Made by a program: the position numbers and the translations under genes. Under the pieces are notes generated by a model, which made no database searches, had not been told where the DNA came from, and worked only from the letters and a program-made list of their open reading frames with translations. Of a DNA stretch of 64,000 nt, positions 47,800 through 62,529 are shown piece after piece; the stretch's first letter is position 1; the number at the start of each line of letters is the position of its first letter. Source of the DNA: Xiphophorus maculatus (lineage: Eukaryota; Chordata; Actinopteri; Cyprinodontiformes; Poeciliidae); assembly GCF_002775205.1 (NCBI RefSeq), contig NC_036462.1, positions 31,661,084 through 31,725,083 on the forward strand, read 5' to 3'.

Positions 47800-50150
47800 C
47801 AAGGATATGAACGCATGGACATCATGCTTAGTGATTACATCATGGAGGACACAGCCTCCGTCAGAGCACAAATCAAAGTCTTGTCCTGCTGTCCTGTTCC
47901 ATGTGTGTGCTGCAGTATTACACATCAACTCTGACTACAGACATCACATAGCTATTCTCCTGGATTAGTCTCTCTGCAGGTAATCTTTATGGTGTTATAG
48001 AGGCTGGGATAAATCTAAACAGCTTCACTGCCTTCATTAGAATTCAGATATTACTTTCACATAAATTTGTATTCATATTTGTTTTATACATTCTGTTCTA
48101 TTAGCAGCCAGCTGTAAAATTGTCTCATCTTTCCTTTTCTCGTCTCATTGCACATTGGACATTATTCATCTCAGCGGACAACAGTATGTGAGTTTTTGTG
48201 TTGCTTAAGGCACCGCGTTGTCTGCTCCTGTGCCAGGGTCCAATGTGCAGACATGTTATTGCCACAGGATGTGGCGGTGCGTGCTCCGGTTACTGTCACT
48301 GTGTTCTTGGACTAGGACACAATGTGTGGCTCAAAACAGTGTCGATTAGATAGAAGAGAAAGTTTAAAGGTTTGTCGTTGGCTAAACTGTAGTGTTTTGT
48401 TCTTTCTTCGTTTGGTTTGTACAGTCTGACTTTTTATGTCTTTGGACTTTCTGCATCTGTAAAGGCTAAATGTAGATTTTTATCTCTGCCTCTCCAGTAA
48501 CCAGCATATGGGCCCTCAACCAGTCAGTCTTACAGCAATAGAGAAATGGTCTGTCAGGTCATCGCTGAAGAGATTTGTTGAAATGTAGAGGTACAAAAAA
48601 ATAGTCTTGATTCCTGCAGTGCCTGTTATCTTCTCCCTTAAACCTTTTTTCTTTTACATTTAGCCACATTAGTACCACAAACTTCTACAAATCTTTTTAT
48701 AATTTTATGTGATAAGGCTACACAAAGTAGTGCATAATTGTAAAGTGCAAAGAAGAAGGATATGTGGTTTCAAGTTGTTGTTTCAAATAAAAATCTTAAA
48801 AATGTCTTGTACGTTTGGGCAAGGAACAAGGAACCCGCTTTACTCTGAGACTCCTAAATAAAATCCAGATCAGCCCATTTTTCTCAGATAATCACCAAAT
48901 TACTAAGTAGTAACTACCTGCAACTCTTAATCAGAAAGTTACAGGTAGTTCTGTGGTCCTGTGCATCTACGGGATCAGTAGATGTTCTGTTTCTGGCCTC
49001 AGAGGTTTCCTAGAGAACATAGAGAGTACCAACAGCATACTGAAGACCAAGGAACACAGCAGACAAGTCAAGAATGATATTCCAGAACTCTGTTCAAACC
49101 GACATCTGAGAGAGGATGAATCAACTGCAGACCTACCAAGACATGGACGTCCAGCTAACCAGACAGGGATGGAGAGCATCTATCAGAATGCCATGCATAG
49201 CACCTGGTCTTAGAAAACTGATCACTTGCAATATTAGCTTGAATTCTGCATTGTTATCCAAACGCATGTTTAGAAATGTGCACTCCTTTGCTTTAGCTCT
49301 CCTTAATCCCTAATCATACATAACTTCAAATACATGTGACTTACTGTAAGATTTCACAGGAATTACCAACAGTGGTTGATTACTGTGTTGAAGGCAGAAA
49401 GCATTTTTTACTTGTGTTCTTGGCAGCTCCTGCGAAGGATTTTAAAGCCTTCTACGTCTGCTGGGGTTTATCAGAACTTTTTGTACATACGTAGCATTGC
49501 TTCACAGCGAATGTGATTTCCAGCCACTTCACAAACCAATCAGTTCCAATTTCAGTACAGAAATATAAGTCTGTTCCATCCAATCACATAGGCAGACTGT
49601 AGCTGTTAACACTGAGTTACATACATATATATTCCATTTAATCCTAGTTGTAAAATAATACAGTCAAGTTCAGGTTTTTTTGGGAGTTGGCAAAACATTT
49701 TCTCTCCACAGTAACAACTGACTGCATCAAGACATTAAGTTTGCATCAGTCCCTCATACAAGGCAAGCATGTATCGGCAGCAGAAAATAAAACTCCTCTT
49801 TAACTTGAGGAAACCTAAGAAGTGGGCTCCATGATTGACTGGGGGATAGAGCAGTGGTAGCAGTAGCTCATTTTGTGGCTTCACCTCAGAAAGAAAGAGA
49901 ATTAAACATATACGCTCTGAGTCAGAAGTAAATCTTGATGTCTTGATAAAAACTTTAAAAAAACATTTCTGTTTAGAAGGGACTCCTTCCTGGAATGGCT
50001 CTCGTCGAAATTATTGCTGCCATTACATTCATGTTCAACATTTGGCTCTGTCTGTTTTTTTTCATCACAATATTACTATTGCCCTCTATGAGCTTTAGTA
50101 TCTTGGTCACAATTCTATGTCAACTATAGGTACCAAGGGAAGTGAAACTC
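47800..50150. other. Non-coding, repeat-containing
   Basis: No defensible exon. Around 48780-49320 there is text resembling a decayed teleost DNA element (for example ctgaagaccaaggaacacag followed by gaccatctgagag-like and acatggacgtccagctaacc). Its broken frame gives a Tc1-like helix-turn-helix look (KTKEHSRQ, PRHGRPA). Confidence 0.4.
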
Positions 50151-50163
50151 TATCAAATTAAAA

Positions 50164-50405
50164 ACCTGCCTGGTAGAAACGTTAAGGAGAAGAAGAGCGA
50201 ACAGTCAGTAGGTGGTACCAAGTGGTACCAGGTGGTACCAGGTGGTACCAGGTGGTACCAGGTGGTACCGGGGCTTTGAGCTGCGACTCGACTCACGGTG
50301 ACGGTCGCAGTACCGTGTGTTATATCAGGATGTCTGATATAAAGACAGACATTCTATAAATCTGTTGGTTGGACCGACTCAGACTACCTGTAGTGAACCA
50401 GGCAT
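50164..50405 (+). repeat. Repeat family A, copy 2 (6 units of ggtggtacca)
   Basis: Same family as 41275-41475, same orientation. The 10-bp unit is repeated six times at 50211-50270, with one variant (agtggtacca) and a final ggtggtaccg. Confidence 0.8.
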
Positions 50406-52394
<1,989 letters not shown>

Positions 52395-52405
52395 GTATAT
52401 ATATA

Positions 52406-52458
52406 CAGTACAGACCAAACGTTTGGACACAACTGTGTGTCCAAACTTTTGGTTTGTA

Positions 52459-52461
<3 letters not shown>
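52406..52461. mobile_element. 56-bp solo-TIR palindrome, Tc1-like ends, in TA repeats (copy 1)
   Basis: Arms cagtacagaccaaa and the complement-like tttggtttgtactg enclose a ttggacacaactgtgtgtcc centre, making one large hairpin flanked by TA on both sides. The CAGTACAG...TTTGGACACA text matches the terminal repeats of a common teleost Tc1/mariner family, here with no interior. Confidence 0.75.

Positions 52462-52514
<53 letters not shown>
52462..52514. repeat. (TA)n microsatellite
   Basis: About 26 TA units directly abutting the palindrome at 52406-52461. Confidence 0.95.
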
Positions 52515-52517
<3 letters not shown>

Positions 52518-53850
52518 TGTACCTTTAACTTTTTACTGAGAAAAATACTATAAAGTATATAGTAAGAAGCATCAGTTTGGGACTAATCTCCAGACTGTGC
52601 AGATGGAACACAAAGACAAAGTGGACTGTGGCCAGATTGGGTTGATGTTCAGTTCAAGATAAATTAATTTGGTATTAGTGCAGCCTGCTGGTCACCATGG
52701 TCACCTTGCAATGTTGGGTGTGATCAGGTGCTATATTTACCTGTATCTTCTGGTGTTAGATTCCGTCTGGTGTCAGCTTCCTGCGGCGAACAGTGCGATC
52801 GCATGTAGTTATAACTTCAGGTCAGTATCAGACAGGCCGGCACACAGGCAGTTTATTTTCAAAGTTGCATCGCAATCAGCGCATTTGAAAGGGAAATAAA
52901 GCTGTAGGCATTACTCTCGTAAATAATAGTTAATAAATTTTACTTCCTCATATATAAATGCACGTTTGAGGCATTAAAAATGTTTTTTTTTATAGCAAAA
53001 GAGAAGAGAAAGGGCACATTAATAGTCAAAATACCAGCCAGAACAATAATATATAATGAAATCCCAACTTACAAAATCCATTCTTGTGTTTTTAATTATG
53101 GCCATGCAGTTATAGTTTCTATATGGCATACATTTTTAACCTCTCTTTCCATTGGGCCACTGCTGGTGGGTGTGGTTTTAACTATGATGTGGTTGTTGGC
53201 TTCTTAGCCATTAAGAATAATATTCTCAGCTGGAACTGACTGAGTTTTGTTGGTTTGGATAACTTGGAGCAAACACTAAGTAATTTTATCTGCCTTTCGT
53301 CAGTGGTCTTTTCTGGAAAGACTCAAAGAAATGTTCAATCATTTTTCTGTCAGCATTGTGGAAGCTGTAAGTATTAAATCATTTGAGGGGAGATTATAAC
53401 TTGTTGGAGTTGTTGCAAGGACATCAGGTCTCCTGTTCCCCTAATAATAATCAAATCCTGTTCCTATTGTTAAAGCCAATATGGTATTGATGGTACAAAT
53501 GTAATTTTATACGTTACTTTCTTTGCTCTAGGTATTGAGGGGGAAAATTTAGCATCTTACTCACTGCTGACCACACATTAAGTGTTTTTTTTTAACCCTC
53601 TGATTATGTATTTTGGCAGCTTTCCATGAGTCTGTTCTCATAAATGGGATTATGTCCAACTGGCTATTTGGGCAGTCACTCTGCTCCATCCTCACCCATA
53701 TGATGTTATCTTGGCACAACCACGCAACCACTGATCTTAGCTGAGCAGCATGGAGCTATTTCTTTCAAGTCAGGCAGATTTAATCCCCCTGTCTCCTTTA
53801 AAAATGAGCTGGCAGTCTGTAGATGTAGAGATTGGAAGAGTCTTGGTAAT
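52515..53850. other. Non-coding
   Basis: AT-rich. No exon, RNA gene or element was recognised with confidence. Confidence 0.4.
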
Positions 53851-53919
53851 ATGTTCATTTGCATTGTTCAAATGAACAATGCAAATGAACATTTCCCTCA
53901 TTTTCCCAATGAGGGAAAT
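53851..53919. repeat. Two adjoining perfect hairpins (20-bp and 12-bp arms)
   Basis: The first hairpin has arms 53851-53870 and 53873-53892 around the 2-bp loop aa. The second has arms atttccctcatt (53891-53902) and aatgagggaaat (53908-53919) around ttccc. The two share the bases 53891-53892. Confidence 0.9.
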
Positions 53920-56900
53920 TGTAAGATCAGCTTTTATTTTTCCCATCAATGTACCATAATTATCCTTGAATAGCTGTGTCATGTCGGGGGTTATAGTAAT
54001 TCTCGAATACCTTGAACCCTTATTTAGGTTGGTGGAATTACAATTTGCTTGTCAATTGTACTGGTCAGTGTCCTGCTAATTTCATTGCTTCTGGTTGCTG
54101 ACATTCTATGTTCTGGATTATTTGTCTAGAAAGATTTTGTGCTCTGTTTGATATATATATATATATATATTACCCTTAATTCTTTGTCAAATTAATGTAG
54201 CTAGGGGTTCAATTTGGAACATAACAAAAGACTTATGCAGCCTCCTTTCAGGAACCCTGCATGAATGGATTGAAGTGCTATCCTTTTTTTTTTTTTTTTT
54301 TTTTGGACAGTGCATTGAGATGACATGTTGTAAACAGACTGAATTGAACTGAATGAACCCTTTCTTTCCAGGCAGAAAAACCCAGAGCAACTGTCTTTTT
54401 TTTTTACCCAAACACAAATTTACAGTTAATAAACAGTTAACAAATTTTTGGATAAAATTCCATAGGAATTACCATTGCACATAAGAATGGCCCATTTTTG
54501 GGTTGAATGTGGCACCTGCACCTGCTCATTCAATATCTGTCAATTCAAGTGTTATCTCATGAAGATTTTCTGTAACTGTTTTCTGCTTTAAAGAAGCTAG
54601 TATTTCATATGATAAATGAAATATAAGTTGGAGATTCTTTTTCTTGAAGTTGCTCAATTATCTGGACCACACATCCCAGCAAAAGGAAGAAACGTTGAGA
54701 CCCATGGCTCATATAGTGTGGGAAGGCACTAGGTTAAGATTATTTCTGATGGTGTATTTTTTTATACACAGCCTGTTGGCACTGTGTATAAAAACTGGAA
54801 GAAATCTGCTTAGTCATTGGTTCATCCTTTTAATAATTCACATGTAATCATACTTTGTAGTATGGTATTTCACACAGAAGTGGCCCACTGGTCTGCTGTC
54901 TGTTAATTTCTCTCTCTTTTACCCAAGTGAATTAGAGGTGAATTTTCCTCACAGCCGTCTGGCAGGCTGCGACGGGCAGAGGATAAACAGAGGATGGGAA
55001 GAGCAGATGGAAGGAGGAAGGGTCTGACGATGCTCCAGGCCTCAGTCTGCTGCTCATCAACAGACCTGATCAACTAATGACAGTAACTGGGAGGGAAACC
55101 TTAATACCTTACATGCTGCGCTGGTGGCACTGGAACATCCTCGTCGAAAAGTGACGGTGAACTTAGGACGATAACGCCACAATGCTTGTGAAATAATAAC
55201 AATAACAACACTACTACAAACTGGATTAAAAATCTAATCAGGCCGTTGCAGCATCCCGACTTTCTAGATCTCGGTTTTAGGTGAACGGTGATATTTAATA
55301 GTGAATAGTACGAATTTCTGTGGAGACTCTTCTGCCACGATTCTGGCTTTTAAGTTTGACTGTTTTTATACCGTCAGCAGTGAAGTATGAGCAGGCCCAC
55401 GGTACGAACCGTGGAGTAGCATCATGTCAGACGTAGCTGACGGACTGGATTGGTTGCAATTATTCTCAGTGGCATTGGGCTGGCTCACGCTGGAGCAGAC
55501 ACAGAGCGAAGCCTGCAGGAAGACAAAGGTCACACTCTCCTTTGTCTGTGCACACTGATGATATTTTAGTAATGTATTCGCCAAAGGCGTCTTTTCCAAA
55601 TGTAGCTGCTCTGGGGTTAGGACCGAAATACACTCTGCAGTTCTGATCCTCCCAGACACCATGTCTGATTTGGTAGATTCAGATTTTTCGGCACTCATTA
55701 TTATGCAAATAAAAGTTGGAGTCAGCTTTAATGGCCTCTGTTCTTTGTCTCTCTTGATTAAACTGATTACTGATGTGGTATTTTACATTTATCTACCTAT
55801 CTACTTAATGTATCATGAGCATATAAAATTATTTGAAAGTACTGTTCCTTAAAAATCCTCCTCAAGGTCATTAAATATGCGTCATGATTTTAAACAGCAG
55901 GTGGGAGAGGGGAGCCGGTGCCTACTGGAATTAAAGGTGACACATCTGTAAAAAATAAAATAAAATTCTAAGCTCCATCTAAACAAATATACCAAGAATA
56001 AATATAACAAACACTCAAACAGAAGGAAAAAAGAAGAATAAACAAAGAAAAATGAATTAAGATGCCAATAAACTAAACTGATAAGAAAAAAGGAAGTAGT
56101 GCAGGGAGGATATTACTCAGAGAAGGAGTATTTTTACAATCTAATATTTCTCATTAATGACACTGTAAACCACTCTAACAGTAAATCAAACCAGATTTTC
56201 TTCAGAAGCCTAAAAGACATAATAAGTCTTTTTTTTTTCTTTTTCAGAGATAATATGTCAGTCCCTTGATGTGACCAGGAGAGAGGTCGCATCAAACTTT
56301 AAATCATGGGCCATGCCAGAAATACAATATATAAAAATATGTGTCTCATGAACTTGAGTGGAAGCCTATCCTAACAGCTTCAACTAGTCTGGCATGATTT
56401 GTCTCTTAAGAAGTGCTTTACACCGCTGCATGCCAACCCTTTGCATTGCAGTTGGTCATGTAAGGCTGGAATGATGCTGCTTGATCATGGAAACCCATTC
56501 CATTCAGTTCTCTACGCACTGTGCTTGAACTCATCTGAAAGCCACATGAAGGTTGGCGATCTGTTGCTGGGATGATTGGTTTATTTTGCTTCATTCATTC
56601 TGGTTAATTAGGCAGGCAGGTCAAAGGGCCTGAACTGGACGGTCCATGTGGGCTAGTCCATAATGAAAACAGAAACGGCAGAAAATCGATGTCATCGTTC
56701 ACAAGTCCTCTCTCTATTCGCTGATTGGCCCGGTAGAAAAATCTACCAGAGAAATCCAAGTCAATAGGAGAAATCTGAAACTGGAGGGAGATGAAAATTG
56801 GGTAGAATTGTGTAGGAAGGCAATGGCCAGGCTACTCGTAACCCAGAAAGTGTCTCAAAGTATTTATTCACTGAAATGTGTGCAATCCAGCTGTCAGTTG

Positions 56901-57920
56901 TTTTAGTGGGGGATTGTTTTATGTGTCCTGTGACACAGCTTTGGAAAGGCCTACATTATTTATATTCCCCCCCATCCCCAAAACAGACAGAATAGCTCAT
57001 GAGGCATTTATGGCACATAGTGGGAGTCGGATAAATGTCAGCCGTGTCGATGTCTGCATAATTATGCAGTTCAAGTGACTGAATACAGAAACATCAGTTG
57101 ACCTGATGTTTCTTGCTCAGCTAGCAGCTCACTCTGTGCCTAGGTTTTGCTTTATTTTGCATGATAAGTGTCTGATCACTCAGAACACTAATGCCTGGAG
57201 GGAATAGTGGTTGAATGTGATGAGCCAGGATGGCTGTTAACACCGGGTCTCTTTGGACCTGGGTGGAGTGGAGCCTGAACAGACTGTGTTTATGGTTTGC
57301 GTGTTCTCATCTGATCCTCCAGCTCCATCCCAGTCTGTTTGAAAGTGACCAAAGCCGGATGCCTGAAGGGCATCACCAACCAAATACCCCATCTGTTTCT
57401 GTCTTGCACTCAGCGCCTCGGTTTGGCTGCGTGTGACTGACAGCTGAGGATTGTCCAGATCTAAAAGCTTACATCCATAGGATGAGCCACACCAACATGT
57501 TAACAAAGGACAGCCTTCCTACTTCTGGCGCAGGCCTGCAGGGCCCTTTCTATTCTCTCCGCTTTATTTATCAGGATGAGCCATTTTTGTCAGTTGCTCA
57601 GCTAACTGGCTTGTGAGTTGATGTGTATTGGTCATATTCCAGGAAGCAGCTTCTGCAAACATTAAGTCTGTTGATGAACTCTGAATTTCCGGTTTTATTA
57701 TAGCTAGTTTCAACGAGTTGAACCATGTTTGTGTATCTTAAGCTAATCAATAAAATACTTCCTTCCTGTTTCTTCACACAGGCAATACAAAACTTTAAAC
57801 ATGATGTTTAAAGTATTAATATTAGATGCTCAGATGTAATATTAGACTGTTGGAGCATGCCTCCTGACCTTCGCTGGTAACACCAAGAATCGTGTTACAA
57901 GAAGAAGCTCAGGTAGAAAA
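53920..57920. other. Non-coding, with interspersed repeats
   Basis: Holds a (TA)10 run at 54151-54170 and a poly-T tract at 54283-54304. A segment at about 56340-56600 resembles a widespread teleost repeat (ggaaacccattccattcagt, ctcatctgaaagccacatga). Open frames at 55366-55698 (minus) and 57230-57506 (both strands) match no family I know. Confidence 0.4.
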
Positions 57921-57924
57921 TTGA

Positions 57925-57927
<3 letters not shown>

Positions 57928-57996
<69 letters not shown>
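57928..57996. repeat. (TA)n microsatellite
   Basis: About 34 TA units, then an interrupted TA-rich stretch up to the palindrome at 58014. Confidence 0.95.
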
Positions 57997-57999
<3 letters not shown>

Positions 58000-58013
58000 T
58001 ATAAATATATATA

Positions 58014-58069
58014 CAGTACAGACCAAAAGTTTGGACACAACGGTGTGTCCAAACTTTTGGTCTGTACTG
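58014..58069. mobile_element. 56-bp solo-TIR palindrome, Tc1-like ends, in TA repeats (copy 2)
   Basis: Same element and same length as 52406-52461. The arms cagtacagaccaaaagtttg and their exact reverse complement surround gacacaacggtgtgtc. TA flanks both ends and a long TA microsatellite lies on the left. Confidence 0.8.
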
Positions 58070-58327
58070 TATATATATTGTTCCTCAAAAAACAAAGCTA
58101 ATTCAAATTAGAAATAAAGTTAGGAACTGTACAAAGGAGAGTAATTAAACATATGAATAAGAAGATTGACAATTAAATGGAAAGTTAATAGACTTGATTA
58201 CTCACAGAGTAATTATTATAGTTAAAAATTTAAACATAGAATCATCAAATCAAGGAAGGCTGAACATCTTTCTTTCTCATTTTTGGTTAATACGTTGTGA
58301 TAATGATTAATTTATTAACCAGGCTAT

Positions 58328-58485
58328 GTGTTAGCCTTATTGCTAATACATATCCACCTTAATTTTGTGTTAGCTATAAGGCCAACATAACTTGTTAGCT
58401 GTATAGCTAACACATAATCAACTTGGTGATGTGTTAGCTATGAGGCTAACACATATTATTATGTGTTAGCTATAAGGCTAACAGT
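58328..58485. repeat. Cluster of gttagct...agctaac palindromes
   Basis: Four to five copies of a tgtgttagct-ataagg-ctaacacat unit, each an imperfect palindrome of about 22-25 bp, separated by AT-rich spacers of about 20-30 bp. Confidence 0.75.
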
Positions 58486-60029
58486 TTATCATATTAGCTT
58501 TAATTATGTTATTTGATGTTTTTTTCTGTGTGTTCACAGCTTTACAGACTAAATGAGAAATAATAAGTGAGGAAGGAAACAGAACTTAGCAACTCTTCTG
58601 TTAACTGACAGCCTAGCTGTGTAATGCAGCTCTATCTAGTGAGGACATAACAGAATTGTGGGTTTTTATTAGCTGTAAACCACAATCAATCAACCTAACA
58701 GAGATAAACTCTTATTAGTGGAAAATGTGCCGTAGTCGTAGCAGCATGACGTAGCATTTAGTATAGAACAGTAACAGTAGTTGCTTTTGTTTGGTTGTTT
58801 TTCTTTTTTCTGTACATGCTGAGTGTCAGTCCGCTCAATGATGGTATTGTTGCAGATATTAATGCCATGTTCAGTACGGCCTGCGCTACATTTCTTCACC
58901 CTGATACACCACAGTACACATACAAAACAAAAACAATGCTCATGTACACAAAAATCCTTTCATTGATCCTTTTTGATGCAGAGCTGAAGGAGACAAAAAA
59001 GGCTGATTTAAATCCCAGCTGTATGTTTCCTGTCTGCTGTCTAGCAGCCAGATAGCATGGCCTTAGTGACCAGACTGTGTTTCGCAAGCCCTCACAGTGT
59101 GGCCCCAAAATGTAGCTGTAAATATGAGGCTTTTTCATATCCACTCACCCATACTGCTTCCTGATATTTGCTGATTAATCAAACCCAGATTGCTGGATTT
59201 TAACACACTGTTAGGTCTGAGCAGAAATCTAGTGACACTGATTTTGGCAACAACAGGTGACAGAAGTTTTTCCATTTGCTTTAGCTGAGAGCCATCCAGG
59301 TGAAGTTGATGACGCAGGTTAGAGAAGAACCATTCCAATTTATTTAAGGTCGATGCTGAAACAAGGAAAATGACACAAATATCAGTCGACTTCTAATAAA
59401 AGCGATTCTTGAAAATGAAGCAAAACTGGTAAAGTAATACACTACCTACTGTGTGTGATAATACACTATACTGACCCTGCTGAGGTCCACTCCACACGCC
59501 CTTTGTACTCTTATTCCTCAATATCCTCTCAGTGAGCCAGCCTATACTCAATATTCCCAACACGAAGCTCTTCTTCCATCCATATCTCAGAGGAACAGGA
59601 AGTTGTTGAGTTTGGCAGATTTATTCAGAAGAAGTGTGAAACTAAAAACAGAAACAAAAACATAAATGAGAAATTCCATATCAGCTTCTGTCACATGTCT
59701 ACACTAAGCAGGTACCATAAAACCTGGTAGATACACCTCATGGCATGTTAGCTTAATGTCTTTTTAGGAAAATGCCACATATTTGTCATATGTAAACCCC
59801 CTAAAATGGAAAGAATGATATAAAATGTGCTAATAATTTATTGATCCTCAAACTGTTGTTTTGAGGATCAATAAAGTAACACATCTATCCACTCTCTTCT
59901 TCTATGAAACAACAGGTTAAGGCAGACTTGTAATGCCAAAATCAACTACTAAAAACACAAAAATTATAACTTTAACTTGGTCCAACACACCTTTGGTTCT
60001 GTGATGCATTTTGATTGTTAAAAGTTCAC

Positions 60030-60600
60030 ATAAGTGAGTTAGACATTTACTCAATTACATTCTCTTGTGTAACCTTTTTAAGTTACTCAAGAAAATACAA
60101 CGTAGTAATATTTTTTACTATGTTTACTTTTTACTTTTATTTGAGTAGTTTTATTATGAAGTATCTCTGCTCTTGCTTAAGTAAAATTTCTGGATTCTCT
60201 CCCCACTGAATGAAGAACAAACATGTTTTAACCAAAAATTCACTAAACACACACACTTGCAGTTTTTGTTAGTTTCAGAAGTTTTTTATTGAGAGAAATT
60301 TATTTGAAAAATTGTTCTTTGACCTGATTTGGTGTTTTTTGTTACTTATATGAATTATTGTCATTTTTGTCTTTAAAGTACCAAAATTTCCACTTAACTT
60401 TATATTTTGGTCCATCTGACGATGCAATTTTTAAATATTAAATGATTGATATTTTGATCAGTTACTCAGTACTTGAGTAGACTTTTTGCAAAATACTTTT
60501 TTACTTTTGAGTAATTTCTTGCACGGCTACTTTTTGCTTTTACTCGAGTAAAAATGTGTTGATGTAGTGCTACTCTCACTTGAGTTAAACTTTATTTTTT
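60030..60600 (-). repeat. tacttgagtaaaagtaaaaa-family repeat (copy 5)
   Basis: The same family as 5415-5825, in the inverted orientation like 31438-31830, with both ends represented (gagtagttttattatgaagt near the left, gagtaatttcttgcacggct near the right). Confidence 0.6.
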
Positions 60601-61980
60601 GTTAGCGTAGAATGCTGCATTCACTGGACTCCCAGACCCCCTATTACGGACCTTAAGTCCTACAATTGGCCTAATGTAAGTCCTGTTTGAGAAAGATGAC
60701 TGAATCTACTGCCTTTCTTAATGTTTCGTTCAGAAATTATAAACTAATTGGCAACTGACTGGTTCTTTTACATCCTAACAACAGAGAAGAACTTATCAAC
60801 TGTACCTGAGATCCAGATAAACTGGAGCGCCTCATCTTGTAGGAAACACTGGTGGTTCAATTACCCAGAAAGAGAAGTAGATTGGGTACTTACCCACGCA
60901 CTTACTCTATTGGCAGTCTGTCATTACGCTCCATAACTGCCTTGTTTCCTGTTTGCACCTCAGCAGATGGAGAGCACTGCCCCTCCCTGCGTCTCCCTCT
61001 CTGTGGGGAGCAGGCTTTTGATACTCGTGCGGCCTCACCAATCTGCATCCCCTCCCATCACCCTGGGCGCTCACTTTGTATTGTTTCTATTGTTTTGCTT
61101 TAAAAGTGGGTTAAGAAAGACGGCAGCCGCTGACAGAAGGGATACAAGGAGTGGAGAGAAAGGGGGGGGCGGAGTGACGAAGAGACATGGAGAAATCCTT
61201 GGAAGGGATAGAACATGACCAAACCAAGACGGTGTGAAGGGGTGTCGGATTATATGAATACAAGACAGATAATGAGAGGCTGAGGGTAAAGAGAGAGTTG
61301 AAAATGAAGCCGGGGGTGGGATAAAATCACATACAGGGGTTCAATTACTTTACATTAGACATACTTGGTATGTCCTGAGTTTTTCTGTTTGGACTGTGGC
61401 GGGAAAAAAATTAATTGTTGGTCTTCTGTTCCTGACATGAACGTAAATGTGATGATGACCGAAGACATTATTCTTCAGAAAATAAAACTCTCTCAAAACA
61501 TGTTAGTGTGGGTGAAGATGTTGCTGGACACTGTAGTGTTTATGAGGAACATTCTACAAATGTTAAAAAGAAGGAATCTTTTGGAGAACCTTCCTGATGT
61601 GGAGAAAACCTTTGTGACAGACAACAGTCCTGCATGAAAAAAATATGAGATCTGACCTTTTATTTTTACTTTCTGTGTAATTTTATGTAATAAGTATTTC
61701 TCTGCTACGGTTGTATGTTTGTTTTAGGCTTGATTGCCACTGTTCATAGTTTATTGCACATTGCCTGCTTATGGAAAACAACTGAAGAGAGAATTTCTAT
61801 TCTCAGCTGATAAAATCACGTTTAGTACATGCAGAGTTTTTCTATCCTCATGTTTTCACTCTGTCATTAATCAATTTCTTCTACACATCAGTTAGCCAAA
61901 ACAAAGAGAAACCCTTTGTCGTATGTATTTATTTTATACCTGAAGACTGTCTTAATTGGAGTGTTGTTTGGGTTGCCACT
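60601..61980. other. Non-coding
   Basis: Includes a somewhat GC-richer patch at 60950-61200 without a recognisable exon, and an unassignable 90-codon frame (61365-61637) that starts at a non-ATG codon. Confidence 0.4.
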
Positions 61981-61983
61981 AGC

Positions 61984-62521
61984 TGCGTTTCCATTAACCA
62001 TAAAATTCCGCATATTGAAATTACAAAAATAAATTCACTTAATGGAAATACGCCAGTTTAAAAAAAAACAAACTCTTTGCATGTGGTGATTTTTCAAAAT
62101 TTCAAAATAGATGTATTTTGCAAAACACTTTTTCACATCACACGAGTCACGTGATCAACAACAGGATGTTACTACTGGTGAAAATGACAAAAATGGCCAC
62201 AGGATGTGGTAGGAGGACGATGATTTGTTTTTGTTTTCTTCAGACAATGTGCAGCTGGCTCCACCAGAGCTCTCACAGCGTCACACAGTTCATACAAAGT
62301 TGTGTGTCATTCAAACGCCATGAATCCATAGCTCTTCTGTAAAGTTACCGGCTACCATTTTCTCAAAACGGCACATATGTAGCAACTTCCAAGTGGCTTA
62401 TTCATGTGTGATTTTAATTTAATTTCTTATTTAATGGAAAAGCCACAATTGCAAAATTGTGGCAAATTTTTAAAACAGAAAACAGACAAAGATTTACACA
62501 CATTTCTGCAATGGAAACACA
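61984..62521. mobile_element. Probable non-autonomous element with gtttccatt / aatggaaac ends
   Basis: The left end tgcgtttccatta and right end gcaatggaaacaca form an imperfect inverted repeat, a signature of a common teleost element. The interior has more copies (ttaatggaaata) and the hairpin ccacaattgcaaaattgtgg. The 74-codon frame inside is not recognisable. Confidence 0.5.
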
Positions 62522-62529
62522 ACTGTTGT

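Noticed and set aside
50211-50270. CRISPR-like repeat array
   Set aside because: Direct 10-bp units with no spacers, in a vertebrate genome; it is a minisatellite.
55366-55698. 110-codon minus-strand frame as a gene
   Set aside because: No family resemblance and no partner exons; composition like surrounding non-coding DNA.
61365-61637. 90-codon frame as a gene
   Set aside because: Starts at a non-ATG codon, matches no family, and has no splice or promoter context.
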